Made by a program: the position numbers and the translations under genes. Positions 1-8,996 of a stretch of 64,000 nt of DNA are shown one piece after another (the stretch's first letter is position 1; each line of letters begins with the position of its first letter). This DNA is from Microbacterium terregens (lineage in GTDB: Bacteria > Pseudomonadota > Alphaproteobacteria > Sphingomonadales > Sphingomonadaceae), in contig NZ_BSEX01000001.1 in assembly GCF_027922045.1 (NCBI RefSeq), positions 332,888 to 396,887 on the forward strand. The letters are read 5' to 3'. The notes beneath the pieces are model-generated. The model was given only the letters and a program-made list of their open reading frames with translations, did no database searches and had not been told where the DNA came from.

Positions 1-12
1 TTTTGCAGGCGA

Positions 13-552
13 TCAGTCGACCAGTGCAGTGATGCCCTTGCCGAGGTTGTTGCCGCCGCTGGCGATCTCGACGGTGCCCAGCGTTTCGGTCTGCGGAGCG
101 CGGCCCGAATAGATGAAGCCGTTGGTCGAATAGGACGAGGTGCCCAGGCCACCGACGGGGCCGAACCACACGCGCACTTCGCTCCAGTCGCCGGCGGCCG
201 ACACGTCCACGGCGCGCACGTCGCGCTCGATGCCGCCGCGGCGCGACCAGTTGGCGTGGGTCAGCAGGACCTCGCGGTCGTTCACCACCCGGGACACCAT
301 CGCGACATGACCCATCCGCATGCGGCGGCTGGCTTCAAACGACAGGACAGCGCCTTCCTTGGGGGTGTTGCCACGCGCATACTTGCCGGCTGCCTGGTTC
401 CACCAGGTGTTGGCGTTGCCGTGGATCTCGATGCCGGAAATCTCGCGGGCATAGGGTGCGCACTGCCAGAAGCGTGCCTGTGCCGGAACCGTGGTCAGCA
501 GGCAAAACGATACCGCCAGCGCGCAACGCGCTGCAAAAGCCCGGAAATTCAT
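13..552 (-). CDS. Exported CHAP-domain amidase/peptidase
   Basis: A 179-residue secreted protein with a signal peptide (about residues 1-26, cleavage after AQA) and one CHAP domain (cysteine, histidine-dependent amidohydrolase/peptidase). The likely catalytic residues are visible: Cys31 in FWQCAPYAREIS, His82 in GHVAMVSRV and Asn101 in THANW. The family cleaves peptidoglycan cross-bridges or stem peptides in the periplasm. The short length and lack of a binding domain suggest a cell-wall remodelling enzyme rather than a phage lysin. The gene stands alone and is followed on the other strand by a lipoprotein gene. A decayed, clearly related fragment lies at 47.8 kb. The family call is firm; the substrate is unknown. 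Confidence 0.85.
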   Translation of the reverse strand: MNFRAFAARCALAVSFCLLTTVPAQARFWQCAPYAREISGIEIHGNANTWWNQAAGKYARGNTPKEGAVLSFEASRRMRMGHVAMVSRVVNDREVLLTHANWSRRGGIERDVRAVDVSAAGDWSEVRVWFGPVGGLGTSSYSTNGFIYSGRAPQTETLGTVEIASGGNNLGKGITALVD

Positions 553-835
553 GGACCCCCCAAAGGTCGTTGAAGCTCGTGTCAGCGTGTGAAGCAGGAA
601 TTCTTCGCGCGCGAAAGATCATGCACCTCGTCGATGGAACCTTTTCCGACGAAGCGTGTTTAGCCGTCGGTGGTTGCCCGGCAGAAGCTGTGCCGCGGCG
701 CCGTCTCTCCTGCGCGACGCCTGATTTCACGGCCTTTTTCCGCGTACCTGCCACATCGAAGTTGTCGATGCCGGTTCGTTCGATGCGGCGAATCGCCGCC
801 GTTCCCGCCCGCGCCATCCCGTCTAGAAGAGGCCG

Positions 836-1270
836 ATGCGACCCTGGTTCTTCGCCGCGCTGCTGCTTGCCGGCTGCAACAACAGCCCCCTTCCCGAGGA
901 GGATTTCCGCCCCGCGGCTGAGCAGACGACCGCACCACTCTCGCCCGGCACCAGGCCAGTCCGGATCGGCGAACAAGGGCCGAGCTTCGCCGCCTGCGGC
1001 ATCGGCGGCGAAGTGATCGCGCCGTCCATCCCCGTCCGCGCGGCGCCGTTCGAGGAGGCAGCGACCACCGACGCGATCGAGAAAGGACGCACGCTCTTCG
1101 TCTGCACCCGCTCGATCGACCAGCGCTGGCTGGGCGTGGTGGTGCCGCCGGCCGCGGCACCCGAGGAAGGGTGCGGCGTCACCACCCCCGTGGCCGGTCG
1201 CCGCCCCTACGAAGGTGCGTGCCTCTCCGGCTGGGTTCCTGCCGCCGCCATCCGGGCCCGCGCCCGCTAA
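836..1270 (+). CDS. Small lipoprotein, possibly SH3-like
   Basis: A 144-residue protein with a typical lipoprotein signal: a short charged start, a hydrophobic stretch, and the lipobox LLAGC with the acylated Cys at residue 14. The mature part has four cysteines (CGIGG, VCTRS, EGCG, GACLSGW) and ends with LSGWVPAAAI, a pattern typical of bacterial SH3-type folds (GWV near the C-terminus). An AGAGG-like ribosome site precedes the ATG. No enzymatic motif is seen. It is probably a periplasmic, membrane-anchored conserved sphingomonad protein; the SH3 idea is inference. Confidence 0.6.
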   Translation: MRPWFFAALLLAGCNNSPLPEEDFRPAAEQTTAPLSPGTRPVRIGEQGPSFAACGIGGEVIAPSIPVRAAPFEEAATTDAIEKGRTLFVCTRSIDQRWLGVVVPPAAAPEEGCGVTTPVAGRRPYEGACLSGWVPAAAIRARAR

Positions 1271-1298
1271 GCCCCTCCGCTCGGTTCGTCGCAACCTT

Positions 1299-1313
1299 TG
1301 TTGCACTGCAACA
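1299..1313. promoter_or_regulatory. Perfect 6-3-6 palindrome upstream of the 195-residue gene
   Basis: The arms TGTTGC and GCAACA flank ACT in the 111-base gap between the lipoprotein gene and the next gene, about 70 bases before its first ATG. The symmetry and position fit a dimeric repressor site. TGC/GCA-rich palindromes of this sort are known for PhaR-type regulators, but nothing else here points to polyester metabolism, so the regulator is unassigned. Confidence 0.3.
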
Positions 1314-1381
1314 GATTTCATGGTCCGTTCGTTGGCGCGCGCCGGATCGGTTCAGCATGCTGTTAACCGCCGCCCGGCAGA

Positions 1382-1969
1382 ATGACGGATGATGGAGCAC
1401 GTTCGGGAGCGAGATCGATGGGCGCAAGGATGAAGCCGGCCGAAGGCGCGATGACCCTGGCCGAGATGAAAGAGTTCGCAGGCTTCAGCGCGGCGACCCA
1501 GCGCTACATCCGCCGCTCGCTCGATATCGGCCTCGATCGCCAGGATGCGATGGAGCGCTGGTCGCGCGACGTCGTCGAGGCGGCCAGCATCCGCGCCCAG
1601 GCCCGGCTCTACGATCGCCTGCCCGAGATCCGCGCGCTCGTTCCGGACGACAGCGGCCTTGAGGCCGTCGAACCCTTCATGGCCCCGCTCCTGGTCGTGA
1701 CCGCGTTCGATCTCGGCCAGGGCCGCCTCACCTCCTTCTCCGCCTATCGCTTCCTCTACGAGCGCCTGCTGGGTGCAGAGACGCGGCCATGGCTCCCGTC
1801 CGCCTTCTGCGCGTCGGCCGCACTTCCACACCTTCACCCCGAGCTGCGACGCAAGCTGCTCCAGTCGATCAGCGAAGCCGCCGCCACCGCCTCGGGCTGG
1901 TCGCTGCGTCAGCCGGCCTTCTTTCCGGCCTGGGTGGAAAAGGTCGATCAGCGCTCCCTGCCGAACTGA
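1382..1969 (+). CDS. Hypothetical protein
   Basis: A 195-residue soluble protein that I do not recognise. It has no signal peptide or membrane segment and looks largely helical (AAFSAATQRYIRRSLDIG-like segments, many Arg/Ala/Leu). Several in-frame ATGs (1382, 1418, 1430, 1451) make the start uncertain; the conserved-looking part begins near MTLAEMKEFAG. It is convergent with the downstream glycosylase-like gene (stops 10 bases apart). Codon use matches the neighbours, so it is probably a real conserved gene. No function is proposed. Confidence 0.55.
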   Translation: MTDDGARSGARSMGARMKPAEGAMTLAEMKEFAGFSAATQRYIRRSLDIGLDRQDAMERWSRDVVEAASIRAQARLYDRLPEIRALVPDDSGLEAVEPFMAPLLVVTAFDLGQGRLTSFSAYRFLYERLLGAETRPWLPSAFCASAALPHLHPELRRKLLQSISEAAATASGWSLRQPAFFPAWVEKVDQRSLPN

Positions 1970-1978
1970 GCAGCCCGC

Positions 1979-3136
1979 TCACACCGCGGGAAGGTCGGAG
2001 ACCCTGAGGCCCAGCCATTCGGCCAGCCGCTGCAGCTCGGCGCGCAGCGCCGCGGGCGTAACGGCCGGTGCGTTCGGCTCGACGCTCGCCTGCTGCACGA
2101 TCAGCGTCCCGCTCCTGCGATCCGCCTTCAGGTCGACGCGCGCGACCAGCGCACCGTCGAGCAGGAACGGCAGGACGTAATAGCCATGCTCGCGCTTGTG
2201 CGCAGGCGTGTAGATCTCAAGGCGATAGCGGAAGTCGAACAGGCGCTCGGTCCGGTCGCGGTTCCATACGAGCGGATCGAACGGAGACAGCAGCGCCGGC
2301 CCATTCGCCCGCCGGCCCGCCCGCGCGTCGCGATGGAGATAGGCCTGCTGGCGCCATCCACGCACCCGCACCGGTACGATCGTCCCCTCCTCGACGAGAT
2401 CGGCGATCGGCTGCGGGGCGTCCGCAGCGGGGATTCGGTAGTAGTCGCGCAGATCCCCTGCGGTCACGATACCGAGCGCTCGTGCCGATCGCGCCAGCAG
2501 TTCGCGCCGGGCCTCCGCACCGGGCGGCGTCGGCTGGTCGAGGGTGGCACGTGGCAGCACGCGCTCCGGCAGGTCGTAGACGCGCTCGAAATTGCCGCGC
2601 CGATGCGTCGCCGCGACCAGGCCCGCCCAGAACAGCCATTCAAGAGCATGCTTGCCGTCGCTCCACACCCACATGCCCTTGGCCCGCGCCTTGCCGGCCA
2701 GGTCGGAGGCCGCGAGCGGTCCTTCGCTGGCGATGCGGGCGAGCAGCGCCTCGGCTTCGGCCCGCCGAGCGCCCGCGAACGGCTCCAGCTGGCGCCAGAT
2801 CCCCCTGCCGGCACGCGCCCGCGCCATCCGCCAGCGCAGCAGCGGCTGGCAGTCGATCGGCAGCAGCGACGCCTCGTGTCCCCAATATTCGAAGAAGCGC
2901 TTGGGGCGCTCCGCCATGATCCCGTCGAGCAGCGCCCGATCGTAGCCGCCCAGGCGCGAGAACAGGGGCAGATAGTGCGCGCGGGCCAGGACGTTGACGC
3001 TGTCGATCTGAAGCAACCCGAGCTTCGCGATCGTCCGGCGCACCCGTGCCGAGCCGACGTCGCCGTCCCGTTCGCGCGCGTTGAACCCCTGCGCGGTGAG
3101 CGCGATCCGCCGGGCTTCTGCGACCGAGAGCTCCAC
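1979..3136 (-). CDS. YcaQ/AlkX-type winged-helix DNA glycosylase (HTH_42)
   Basis: A 385-residue protein of the HTH_42 (DUF1006) family, the family of E. coli YcaQ (AlkX) and Streptomyces AlkZ, which unhook interstrand cross-links and remove bulky alkyl adducts. Three winged-helix domains are expected; the catalytic Q-hydrophobic-D motif is visible as Q43-I44-D45 in LLQIDSVNVLARAHYLP. Length is usual for the family. The FEYWGHEASLLP segment (about residues 81-92) is also a family hallmark. Whether the substrate is a nitrogen mustard-type cross-link or a toxin adduct cannot be told. It is transcribed in the same direction as the extensin-like gene, 40 bases downstream of its stop. Confidence 0.82.
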   Translation of the reverse strand: MELSVAEARRIALTAQGFNARERDGDVGSARVRRTIAKLGLLQIDSVNVLARAHYLPLFSRLGGYDRALLDGIMAERPKRFFEYWGHEASLLPIDCQPLLRWRMARARAGRGIWRQLEPFAGARRAEAEALLARIASEGPLAASDLAGKARAKGMWVWSDGKHALEWLFWAGLVAATHRRGNFERVYDLPERVLPRATLDQPTPPGAEARRELLARSARALGIVTAGDLRDYYRIPAADAPQPIADLVEEGTIVPVRVRGWRQQAYLHRDARAGRRANGPALLSPFDPLVWNRDRTERLFDFRYRLEIYTPAHKREHGYYVLPFLLDGALVARVDLKADRRSGTLIVQQASVEPNAPAVTPAALRAELQRLAEWLGLRVSDLPAV

Positions 3137-3176
3137 GGTCAGAACCGGCCTCCCGCCTTCGTCAGGGGACTAGGCT

Positions 3177-3905
3177 TCACCGGCACGCCCGCCACCCCAT
3201 CGCCCCCCGCCGTGCCTGGTCGAGGTGAAGGTGATCGCGGTGCGCGGCGTTATAGTCGGGCGACAGCACGGTCGAGAACAGGTCGCAGGCGCCGTCCCGC
3301 ACCTCGCGCAGAAAGGCGGCGCGCTCCCCCTCGCCCTTCCAGTCGCCGATCACCGTAACCCGCTTGCCGTTCGCGAGCACGAAGCCGGCGACGTCCAGCG
3401 CATTGGCGGCGGCATGCTCGCTCCAGTCCCCGCTCGATCGGCCGTACATGCGCCGGCAGTTGTAGCTTCCGAAATGCTCGATGCGCACGACCGAGCTGTC
3501 GAAGTGGCGACGCGCGGCGGGCTGGACCACCTGCCACTCCCACATCGCAAGCGCCGCCGCGACCGGGCAGGACGTGCCCACGTCGCGGGGCGCAAAGCGG
3601 ATCGCGCGCGCGCCTCCCGCGGTCAGCCGCACGCCATCGGCATAGCCGCACTGCCCTGACACCAGCGGCGCGAGCGGCAGATAGTGCACGCCCGCCTGCT
3701 CCAGCAGCTGCCGGCACTTGGGGAAATCGTCTGCAAGCCCGGCCAGCTTGCGCCCGGTGAACATCCCCACCGGCTCGCTCAGGTCGAGCGGCCGCCACGG
3801 CAGGTCCTGCGGCCGATTGCGGACCAGCGCATAGAGCGCAAAGCCGATCGCGAGCAGCACCAGCCCCCACAGGACCGCCCGAGTCACCTGCCGCATGCGG
3901 TTCAT
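3177..3905 (-). CDS. Membrane-anchored extensin-like family protein (M15-like fold)
   Basis: 242 residues with one N-terminal membrane anchor (about 11-29) and a periplasmic extensin-like C-terminal domain. The domain resembles LAS/M15 zinc peptidases: SEHAAANALDVAGF supplies His and Asp and HRDHLHLD near the C-terminus supplies another His, with paired cysteines throughout. This suggests a peptidoglycan peptidase, but activity has rarely been tested for the family. Its ATG overlaps the stop of the upstream Nudix gene by four bases (ATGA), so the two are translationally coupled. Confidence 0.78.
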   Translation of the reverse strand: MNRMRQVTRAVLWGLVLLAIGFALYALVRNRPQDLPWRPLDLSEPVGMFTGRKLAGLADDFPKCRQLLEQAGVHYLPLAPLVSGQCGYADGVRLTAGGARAIRFAPRDVGTSCPVAAALAMWEWQVVQPAARRHFDSSVVRIEHFGSYNCRRMYGRSSGDWSEHAAANALDVAGFVLANGKRVTVIGDWKGEGERAAFLREVRDGACDLFSTVLSPDYNAAHRDHLHLDQARRGAMGWRACR

Positions 3906-4645
3906 CGGCGCTGCGCTTTGTCCAGCGGCTCGGCAGTGACCGGATAGCCGAGATCGTCGGGGATGCAGAGCTGGTCGACGCCGTCGCGCCGCTCGATCCA
4001 GGGGGTAATGGAGCGCACCGGATAGGCCGCCGCATGCGCCGCCGCCGCCGCGAAGCTCCCAAGCGTCGCCAGCCGCTCGAGCACCCGCCGCGTGGGGAAG
4101 ATCAGGTGCGCGCGGCCAGCCTCCGCATCTGCCAGCACCTGCGCGGCGCTCGCCCAGAAGGCGCGCGCCGTCTCGGTCCCGTCTTCCACCGGTGTCGGCG
4201 CATCCTCGGGCGCCGCTGCCAGGAAGAAGTGCGTGTCAAACAGCCGCGCGACCAGCCGCTCCGGCTGCCAGCGCGCAAAGGGCACCAGCCGCTCCGGCGC
4301 GATGCGGTGGCGCCCCAGCACCGCCGACAGCGGCTCGCCCGCATGCAGCCGCGCCCGCATCGCCTGGAGATCGCCCGCGCCCGGCTGCGGCGCCAGCCCC
4401 ACCGCCAGCCCGACCTCCTCGATCGTCTCGCGGATCGCTGCCGCCTTGGGCGCCAGCGCGGCATCCCCAAGCTCGCTCGCCAGCGCGACGTCGCCCGGGT
4501 CGATGCGGCCACCGGGGAAGACCAGCGCACCGCCAGCGAACGCCATCTGCGCCGCCCGCTCCACCATCAGCAGCTCGGGCGCGCCCGGCGCGTCGCGCAT
4601 CACGATCAGCGTCGCGGCGGGGATCGGCTGGGGCAGGTCGGGCAT
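3902..4645 (-). CDS. Nudix hydrolase with a long loop before the Nudix helix
   Basis: A 247-residue Nudix enzyme hydrolysing a nucleoside-diphosphate-linked substrate. The Nudix box is split: GGRIDPGD (about residues 45-52) is separated from RETIEEVG (72-79) by about 20 residues rather than seven, as in the NUDT19/RNU7-like branch, where CoA or acyl-CoA derivatives are known substrates. The start MPDLPQ at 4645 is chosen because the domain begins at once; a longer frame to 4822 adds unrelated sequence that overlaps the divergent gene's promoter. It is first in an operon with the extensin-like gene. Confidence 0.75.
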   Translation of the reverse strand: MPDLPQPIPAATLIVMRDAPGAPELLMVERAAQMAFAGGALVFPGGRIDPGDVALASELGDAALAPKAAAIRETIEEVGLAVGLAPQPGAGDLQAMRARLHAGEPLSAVLGRHRIAPERLVPFARWQPERLVARLFDTHFFLAAAPEDAPTPVEDGTETARAFWASAAQVLADAEAGRAHLIFPTRRVLERLATLGSFAAAAAHAAAYPVRSITPWIERRDGVDQLCIPDDLGYPVTAEPLDKAQRR

Positions 4646-4830
4646 GATGGGCAGCGTCTTCTTGAGGGCGCCGGCGCGGCCGCTCCGCCTATCCACGGGA
4701 GCGATGGGCGAGGCAAGCGCCTCCGGGATGGAAGCATTCCGCGTGTCCTCACAGAGGGCCCGCGCAGGGACCGAACCATAACGGTGCGGCCATCTTGCCT
4801 GTTCCGGCCAGCCTGCGACCACCTGTACCC

Positions 4831-5832
4831 ATGGATGCGATGTTCGAGCGGGTGGAGGAATTGGCAGAGCGGGTGCGGCACACCGTCACCCCGCTCGCCG
4901 ACCTGTCGGGTGGCTATGCGCTGCTGGACTTTCCGGATTATTCCAACGTGGGCGACAGCCTGATCTGGCTGGGGGAACTCGCCTTCTTCGATCGCGCGGC
5001 CGCGCAGCCGCCCGGCTATGTGAGCACCATCCACGGCTTCGATCTCGGCGCCCTGCTCCGCCGGGTTCCGGACGGGCCGGTGTTCCTGAGCGGGGGCGGC
5101 AACTTCGGGGACCTCTGGCCCCGTTTTCAGCAGTTCCGCCGCATGCTTCTGGCGGCCCTGCCCGGCCGGCCCATCGTCCAGCTGCCCCAGACGATCCACT
5201 TCGCCGATCCCGAACAGGTACGCCTGACGCGGGAGGCGATCGCCGCCCACGGCAACTTCACCCTCCTGGTACGCGATCGCGCCAGCCTTGCCTTTGCGGA
5301 GGCCGAACTCGGCTGCCCGGCGGCGCTCTGCCCGGACATGGCCTTTTGCCTCGGCAGCCTTTCGCGCCCGGTGCTTCCGGTCCACGACATCGTCTACCTC
5401 TTGCGTACCGACCAGGAGCGCAGCGCCGGGCGCGGCGTCCCGGAACTGCCGCGCGACAGCCTGCTCGCCGACTGGATCCACGGCACGCGCGCGCCCAGCC
5501 GCTGGGATCGCGCCGTCGCGCGGCTCGGCCGCACCGCACGGATGCTTGCCGGTGGCGAGCCCGACTATCGCCGCTTCCGCGCCCGCGCGCGCTCGGAGCT
5601 GGAGCGCGGCCGCGCCCTGCTCGGCTCGGGCGACGCGGTCGTCACCGATCGGCTGCACGGCCATATCCTCAGCGTGCTGATGGGCATCCCCCACGCCGTG
5701 CTCGACAACAGCTATGGCAAGGTCCGCGGCTTCGCCGAGCTATGGACCGGCGACCTTCCCGGCGTCGCGGTGTGCGAGACGCTGGACGACGCCACCGCCC
5801 ACGCGCTCGCGACCCTGCGGGAGATCGCCTGA
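4831..5832 (+). CDS. Polysaccharide pyruvyl transferase family protein (WcaK-like)
   Basis: A 333-residue cytoplasmic protein of the polysaccharide pyruvyl transferase family (GT-B-like), which adds ketal pyruvate from phosphoenolpyruvate to sugars of exopolysaccharides. Typical features: N-terminal DFPDYSNVGDSLIWLGE, FLSGGGNFGDLWPR (glycine-rich loop), LPQTIHFADPEQ, and C-terminal VTDRLHGHILSVLMGIPHAVLDN. The ATG at 4831 (MDAMFERV) is preferred over a TTG at 4795. The gene stands alone, far from the exopolysaccharide operon at 48.6-58.5 kb, but may decorate its product (inference). Confidence 0.85.
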   Translation: MDAMFERVEELAERVRHTVTPLADLSGGYALLDFPDYSNVGDSLIWLGELAFFDRAAAQPPGYVSTIHGFDLGALLRRVPDGPVFLSGGGNFGDLWPRFQQFRRMLLAALPGRPIVQLPQTIHFADPEQVRLTREAIAAHGNFTLLVRDRASLAFAEAELGCPAALCPDMAFCLGSLSRPVLPVHDIVYLLRTDQERSAGRGVPELPRDSLLADWIHGTRAPSRWDRAVARLGRTARMLAGGEPDYRRFRARARSELERGRALLGSGDAVVTDRLHGHILSVLMGIPHAVLDNSYGKVRGFAELWTGDLPGVAVCETLDDATAHALATLREIA

Positions 5833-5868
5833 CGGCGGGCGGCTCCCCACCGCCCGCCCCACCCGCGC

Positions 5869-8562
5869 CTACGCCCGGCGCCGCCGCCTTCTTCCCGACG
5901 CGCCGGGTGCCGGCAGGCTGTCGTTTCCGCCACCGCCATGCGCCCGCACCGGCACAGGTCCCAGATAGCTCGGTGGCACCGGCACGGTGCTCAGCACCAG
6001 CTTCTGGAGCACGACATTGTCGTCGATCCGCCAGACCCGCACGACGTGCCGGCCCGGAGCGATCGTCCCGAGGTCCGCGGACAGCCGGACCGCATTGTCG
6101 CGCACCGCCTGCGCCCAGCGCTCCTTGCCCGGCGTATCCTCGGGACCGCCAGTCGCCTCCAGCCGCGCCTGCAGCACCTGCACGGCCCCGCCGTCCAGCG
6201 ACACGCCGATGCGGACACCACTGCCGCCGCTCGTGTCGAGCGTAGGCGCAAGGAAGAGCGTCACCTGCGCCGGCCCGCCCTTCTCCACCGTCACGTCATA
6301 TTCCAGGCTGATGCCATCCCCAGGCGTGGTCGCTGGCAGACCCTGGGGAAGCGCGATCACGGCACCCGCCGTACGGCCCAGGTTCGGGATCACCGTCCAC
6401 CGCATCGCCTTCCCGTCACGCGCACGGCTGAACGCCGGCGCCTCGATCGCGATCACGCCTTCGGGCGCTCCCTTCGGTGCCACGAAGCGCGGCTGCGGCC
6501 GGCGCCGGTCGTTGGGCGTGTCGGCAGCGACCCGCGTGATGCTCGGCATGGTCTGCTGCGTGGGATCGTTCCAGATCACATAGCTCATGTGGATCTGGGC
6601 CATCATGCCGTCCCACTTGCCGCCATTGATGCTGTGGTAGCGCTGGGTGAGCGCACCGTCGCGGCGGAAGCTCGCCTCGACCTGGTCGGCGAAGTAGTTT
6701 GCCCGCGCGTCGTTCTTGGACGCCAGCAGCTTGTTCCACGCCGCGGCATAATAGAGGCGATAGAGGTTCGCCATCGCCGCGATCGGGAACTCGACGATCT
6801 GGTAATAGGCGTCCAGTTGCTCCGCGCCCAGTCGCGATCGCGTGTCGAGCATGCGCGCTTCCAGCGCATCCCACTCGGCGACGATCGTGCCGAACTCGCC
6901 GCCGTCCAGCCCTTGCGGGGTGATGCCTCCCAGCGGGAAGCTGTCTGGATCGATCAGCTCGGGCTTCCGACGCGCGGCATATTTGCTGTAGCGGGTGAGC
7001 ATGTCGCCGATCGCCGGCCCATGCGTCACGCCGAACGTCGCGGTCGCCCAGTCCTCCGGATAGGCAGCGAGGGCCGCGGGCGTCATCGCCTCCGGGTCCC
7101 ACGCCATGTCCAGGAAGAAGCTCAGCGGATATTCCATCGGCTTGATGTCGCCGACGTTGACGATCCACATCGTCCGCACGTCGCGCCGATAGGCGAGATC
7201 CATCTGCTGCCAGACCTTTTCGATCTGGCTGGTGTTGATCCACTTGTAGTTCCGCGGACCGCCTACATAGTCATAATGGTAATAGATGCCGTAGCCGCCG
7301 CGCCGCGGCGCTGCGCCCGCATCGGGAAGCCTGCGGATCTGTCCCCAATTGTCGTCGGAGAACAGCAGGGTGACGTCGTCCGGCACCTTCATGCCGTGGT
7401 CGTAATAGTCCTGCACCTCCTTGTAGAGCGCCCACACTTGCGGCGTCTCGCTGGCGGGCTTGCCCGTCACCTCGGCGATGATCGCACGCTGGTCCGTCAC
7501 GACCCGCTCCAGCAGCGGGATGGCAGTCCCCTCGCCCATCGCCTCGTCGCCGTCGCCGCGCATGCCGACCGTCACGACCGATTCATAGCCGCGGCCGTCG
7601 CCCTTCGACATCATCCGCTCGATGCCGCCCCGCCAGAAGCGACGCAGGTTCTCGGTGTTCTTGGTGTAATCCCAGGCGCCGCCGGTGACGCCCTGCTCCT
7701 TGTTGCGGTGCCATTCGTCATGCGCGCGCAGCATCGGCTCGTGGTGGGAATTGCCCATCACCACGCCCATCGCATCGGCCAGCACCATGTTCTGGGGATC
7801 ATCGGCCGCAAACGCCCGCGGCGCCCACATGGCGGGCCACAGGTAATTGCCCTTCATGCGCAGCAGCAACTCGAAGACGTGCGCGTACATCTTCGAATTG
7901 ACGCCGCCGAACTTCTTGGCCGCCCAGCCGCTGAGTGCCGGTGCCTCGTCGTTGATGAAGAAGCCGCGATAGCGCACCTTGGGCTGGTCGCGCCGCGAGC
8001 CTGCCGGGATCGAAACCTCGCGCCGCCGCTGCACCGGCACGTCGGCGAACCAGTGCCAGGGCGACACGCCGATCCGCTCGCACAGGTCATAGGTCCCGAA
8101 CGCCGCCCCCCGCCGGTCGGAGCCGATGACGACCAGCGCGCGCGGCACACCCGGCAGCGGATCGTCGACCACGATCTGGCGAAACGCCTCCCACTCACCG
8201 CGCAGGTCCGCCGCGTCGATCTTGCCCGCGGCCGCAAGCGCGTCGAGCATCGGGCTCTGGCCGAGCACCCCGATCAGCACCGCCGGGCCGCGCAGGCCAG
8301 CCATGTCGCCTTCGATCAGCCGCGCGCGATTGCCGCTCACCCGCTCCAGGTCGGCAGCGAAGCTTTTGGCGGCGTGGCCGACGGCGGAGTCCGCCTGGGC
8401 ATCGATCACCACCGCGGCCGGCACCCCGCCCGCGATCAGCGGAAACGCCCCCCTCCCCGCGGGGGCGCTCTGCGCCTCGGCCTGCTCCGCTCCGGGCAGC
8501 GAGCCCAATGCCAGGGCCCCGACGCAGGCGGCGCCGCCCATCAGGTTTCGCCGAGTCACCAT
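5869..8562 (-). CDS. Glycoside hydrolase family 115 (xylan alpha-1,2-glucuronidase)
   Basis: An 897-residue exported GH115 enzyme. The family removes (4-O-methyl-)glucuronic acid side chains from polymeric glucuronoxylan. The N-terminus MVTRRNLMGGAACVG looks like a Tat (twin-arginine) signal with cleavage near AEAQ. Recognisable GH115 segments are YDLCERIGVSPWHWFADVPV, RYRGFFINDEAP, MKGNYLWPAMW and LLFSDDNWGQIR, with C-terminal beta-rich domains. A GTG at 8577 would add five residues; ATG 8562 is used. A xyl-box-like palindrome lies 71 bases upstream and a TonB receptor gene follows divergently, consistent with a small glucuronoxylan utilisation locus. Confidence 0.9.
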   Translation of the reverse strand: MVTRRNLMGGAACVGALALGSLPGAEQAEAQSAPAGRGAFPLIAGGVPAAVVIDAQADSAVGHAAKSFAADLERVSGNRARLIEGDMAGLRGPAVLIGVLGQSPMLDALAAAGKIDAADLRGEWEAFRQIVVDDPLPGVPRALVVIGSDRRGAAFGTYDLCERIGVSPWHWFADVPVQRRREVSIPAGSRRDQPKVRYRGFFINDEAPALSGWAAKKFGGVNSKMYAHVFELLLRMKGNYLWPAMWAPRAFAADDPQNMVLADAMGVVMGNSHHEPMLRAHDEWHRNKEQGVTGGAWDYTKNTENLRRFWRGGIERMMSKGDGRGYESVVTVGMRGDGDEAMGEGTAIPLLERVVTDQRAIIAEVTGKPASETPQVWALYKEVQDYYDHGMKVPDDVTLLFSDDNWGQIRRLPDAGAAPRRGGYGIYYHYDYVGGPRNYKWINTSQIEKVWQQMDLAYRRDVRTMWIVNVGDIKPMEYPLSFFLDMAWDPEAMTPAALAAYPEDWATATFGVTHGPAIGDMLTRYSKYAARRKPELIDPDSFPLGGITPQGLDGGEFGTIVAEWDALEARMLDTRSRLGAEQLDAYYQIVEFPIAAMANLYRLYYAAAWNKLLASKNDARANYFADQVEASFRRDGALTQRYHSINGGKWDGMMAQIHMSYVIWNDPTQQTMPSITRVAADTPNDRRRPQPRFVAPKGAPEGVIAIEAPAFSRARDGKAMRWTVIPNLGRTAGAVIALPQGLPATTPGDGISLEYDVTVEKGGPAQVTLFLAPTLDTSGGSGVRIGVSLDGGAVQVLQARLEATGGPEDTPGKERWAQAVRDNAVRLSADLGTIAPGRHVVRVWRIDDNVVLQKLVLSTVPVPPSYLGPVPVRAHGGGGNDSLPAPGASGRRRRRRA

Positions 8563-8632
8563 CCCTGCACGCACCACAGCATCTCTCCCTCAAGCCACGG
8601 CGCGACCTTCTCACCGGCGTCGCATCCGCATT

Positions 8633-8646
8633 TGGTATCGCTATCA
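8633..8646 (-). promoter_or_regulatory. xyl-box-like 14-bp operator upstream of GH115
   Basis: The 14-mer TGGTATCGCTATCA (10 of 14 positions self-complementary) sits 71 bases before the GH115 ATG. It matches at 12 of 14 positions the xyl-box TGGTAGCGCTAACA that I recall for the XylR/LacI-family xylan regulon of Xanthomonas. Together with a xylan side-chain enzyme downstream, this is a good candidate repressor site. The regulator gene is not in this window. Confidence 0.55.
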
Positions 8647-8735
8647 TGGCCCTTGTTCGAAGAGAAGCCGCTCGCGCTCCCCCGTGTGGCCTGCTGTGGC
8701 TTGGGGCGGAGCGAAGCTTCGGCTAAGGCTCAACC

Positions 8736-8996
8736 ATGGACTTCGACCAGCTCCTCATCCGCTTCTTCGGCTCGGCCGACATCGCCGCCCTCTCGCCGGG
8801 TCAGATCGCCGACGGCGCCGATCGGCTGCGGCTCGAATTCGGTCTGGAAAAGGACAGCGGTCGCCGCTTCGCGCTGTGGTGCCTGATGTACATGCTGGGA
8901 ATCGCGCCCGACCTCGACGCCTTCGAGGATGAGGCGGACCGCGAAGCCGCACGCGACTTCATGGACGCGGTCGACCAGGAAGCCGAAGAGGACTAA
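8736..8996 (+). CDS. Small acidic hypothetical protein
   Basis: An 86-residue, strongly acidic soluble protein (C-terminal run rich in Glu/Asp) without recognisable domain. It starts MDFDQLLIRFFGSADIAALSPGQIADG and looks helical throughout. It diverges from the GH115 gene and is probably a conserved sphingomonad gene of unknown role. Codon use and third-position GC match the neighbours, which supports coding. Confidence 0.6.
   Translation: MDFDQLLIRFFGSADIAALSPGQIADGADRLRLEFGLEKDSGRRFALWCLMYMLGIAPDLDAFEDEADREAARDFMDAVDQEAEED

Noticed and set aside
5938..8886. A 982-codon plus-strand open frame over the GH115 gene
   Set aside because: His/Arg/Pro-rich antisense translation of GH115 without any motif; the GH115 frame is fully recognisable.
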